From: CAZYTO01 sp964650405
Lineage (GTDB): Bacteria > Acidobacteriota > Thermoanaerobaculia > Gp7-AA8
Length of the DNA stretch: 14,477 bases
Assembly: GCA_964650405.1 (NCBI GenBank)
Contig: CAZYTO010000143.1
Location: 1-14,477, forward strand
Direction of reading: 5' to 3'
The notes beneath the pieces are model-generated. The model did not search any database and was not told the DNA's origin. It saw only the letters and a list, made by a program, of their open reading frames with translations. Both the position numbers and the translations under genes were made by a program. Of this stretch, positions 13,314 to 14,477 are shown in pieces; position 1 is the stretch's first letter; every line of letters begins with the position of its first letter.

Positions 13314-14477
13314 TTACACCATCAGATGTAAATCCCCGAACTCGTGCCATAGGTAGCCCCGCCCCAGAGCCTCGGCGTAAGCGCGCTCCAGCGTCTCCAG
13401 TCCTGCAATCGCCTCCAGCATGTCCAGGTGCGTCGCCTTCGGTTCGTGGAGGCCCGTGAGGAGTCCCGTCACGACGCGCACGCCGCGCTCCGGAGTGATG
13501 ACGAGATCCGTCCAGCCGGATGAGGCCATGACGTTCCCCTCGCCGTCGACGCTGCTCTCCAGCGCCCGCACGACCGTCGTCCCCACGGCGATCACCCGTC
13601 CTCCTGCCGCCTTCGCCGCGCGGACCTTCTCCGCCGTCGCCGACGGCACCTCGTACCACTCCTCGTACGGCTTCTCGTGCGACTCGAGGCTGGCCACGCC
13701 TGTGTGCAGGACCAGCTTCGCCAGGCCGACGCCGCTATGCCGCAGACAGGCCAGCATTGACCGGGTGAACGCCCGTCCCGCCGACGGCATCTCCGCCGAT
13801 CCTTCGCTCTGTGCATAGACCGTCTGGTAGGCACTGATCGGGAACGGCCGCTCGATGTACGAATAGCGGATGGGCCTCCCCCACCGCCGCAGGTAGTCGG
13901 TGACGGGGACGTCGAGCTCCAGCCGCGCCACCCACAGCCGCTCCGAATCACGATACGGCGCAACGAGCGTGGCCCGTCCGCCGCCATCGAGTGTGAGCCG
14001 CTCGCCATAGCGAATCCCGCCGCCGTGGAGGACGGACAATCGGGTCCGGCCGCCCGCAGCGCGCAGCTCGACGATGGCGGGCTGGGCGAGCGGGTTCGTT
14101 GAGCCGGCGAGCGGGTTGTGGCGAGCGGCGAGCGGGACCACGCGGTCACGCATCTCCGTCGCCTGCCCGCTCGCCGCTCGCCGCCTTCTCCCGCTCGCCG
14201 GCGGCAGTGGTGACGACCAGTGCAACGCGACCTCCGACCCGTCCGCGCGCCAGGCCCGAAGCGCCGCCGGGAGCGTGGCCGAGGTATTCAGCACTACGAG
14301 ATCGCCGCGCCGCAGAAATTGTGGCAGCGCCCGGAAGTGCGTGTCCGTGATCCGTCCCGTCGCCAGCTCCGAGACGAGCATCCGCACGTCATCCCGCCCG
14401 CTCCCCCGCTCCTCCGCAGGCCCACGCCCCTCCAGCGACGGCCGCAACGCGCAGTCGAACGCCGCCTCCACCCCCAC
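13314..14477 (-). CDS. queA: S-adenosylmethionine:tRNA ribosyltransferase-isomerase-like protein (QueA family), possibly 5'-partial
   Basis: QueA moves the ribosyl part of SAM onto preQ1-modified tRNA to give epoxyqueuosine. Motifs in order are ITDTHFRALPQFLRRGDLVV (43-62), LNTSATLPAAL, RYSYIERPFPISAYQTVYA, EGSAEMPSAGRAFT, LHTGVASLESHEKPYEEWYE, GTTVVRALES, TDLVITPERG, VTGLLTGLHEPKATHLDMLE and the C-terminal HEFGDLHL. The sequence is nearer to the divergent QueA-like branch common in actinobacteria (AxxRGxxRDDVRMLV at the start) than to E. coli QueA, so the substrate is less certain. About 40 extra residues at roughly 93-133 coincide with a palindromic repeat array. The frame reaches the window edge: the GTG at 14477 could be the start, but the true start may lie outside. 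Confidence 0.88.
   Translation of the reverse strand: MGVEAAFDCALRPSLEGRGPAEERGSGRDDVRMLVSELATGRITDTHFRALPQFLRRGDLVVLNTSATLPAALRAWRADGSEVALHWSSPLPPASGRRRRAASGQATEMRDRVVPLAARHNPLAGSTNPLAQPAIVELRAAGGRTRLSVLHGGGIRYGERLTLDGGGRATLVAPYRDSERLWVARLELDVPVTDYLRRWGRPIRYSYIERPFPISAYQTVYAQSEGSAEMPSAGRAFTRSMLACLRHSGVGLAKLVLHTGVASLESHEKPYEEWYEVPSATAEKVRAAKAAGGRVIAVGTTVVRALESSVDGEGNVMASSGWTDLVITPERGVRVVTGLLTGLHEPKATHLDMLEAIAGLETLERAYAEALGRGYLWHEFGDLHLMV
14085..14201. repeat. Nested GCGAGCGG inverted repeats inside the QueA-like gene
   Basis: GGCGAGCGGCGAGCGGG (14120-14136) pairs perfectly with CCCGCTCGCCGCTCGCC (14166-14182) over 17 bp. An outer pair CCGGCGAGCGGG (14104-14115) and CCCGCTCGCCGG (14190-14201) pairs over 12 bp, and one more unit lies at 14085-14094. 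The array stays in frame and encodes the poorly conserved stretch SGQATEMRDRVVPLAARHNP and LAGSTNPLAQPA. Confidence 0.85.

Noticed and set aside
1..14477. tRNA genes, rRNA genes, riboswitches
   Set aside because: I saw no cloverleaf-like sequence, rRNA signature, or conserved riboswitch core on either strand by reading. A covariance-model scan would be needed to exclude weak cases.

Overview
The window is high-GC bacterial chromosome with housekeeping genes. The gene set suggests an Acidobacteriota-like organism: trpS-scpA-scpB-rluB order, a soluble GAF-GAF hybrid kinase, a secreted prolyl oligopeptidase, a DUF7933/CTERM-type surface protein, a variant QueA, and many simple-repeat palindromes. 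That assignment is inference from style and family make-up; no rRNA or other taxonomic marker is present. Most genes lie on the minus strand; only the histidine kinase and rpsU are on the plus strand.

Layout. 1-3982 (minus): a TTG-started trpS overlaps scpA by ATGA, followed by scpB and rluB (which runs off the left edge). It reads as a chromosome-condensation and translation/rRNA-modification cluster, with a likely promoter at 4017-4045 and a second one in front of rluB. 4153-6414 (plus): a soluble hybrid histidine kinase with two recently duplicated GAF domains and a C-terminal receiver. 6415-6650: gene-free and full of small hairpins. 6651-9776 (minus): a secreted two-domain surface protein interrupted by one in-frame TAG, a possible 34-residue ORF, a Rid-family protein lacking the catalytic Arg, and a membrane-anchored FGE/SUMF1-like protein lacking the active-site cysteines. 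9911-12711 (minus): a secreted prolyl oligopeptidase translationally coupled to an unknown secreted protein. 12893-13224 (plus): rpsU with a clear promoter, a UUCG hairpin in the leader and a rho-independent terminator. 13314-14477 (minus): a QueA-like enzyme at the right edge.

The most striking signal is not a gene. At least five sequence families of imperfect-to-perfect palindromes share one design: arms built from short direct repeats of 7-9 bases, facing each other across a loop of 3-29 bases. They lie between genes (1724-1783, 4088-4129, 9866-9900, 13233-13312) and also inside two conserved genes. Three 70-bp copies, spaced by multiples of three, plus a piece of another family, make up most of a ~140-residue N-terminal extension of ScpA. 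The GCGAGCGG family forms a ~40-residue insertion in QueA. This resembles the in-frame palindromic elements known from Rickettsia, but in an unrelated organism and with several families side by side.
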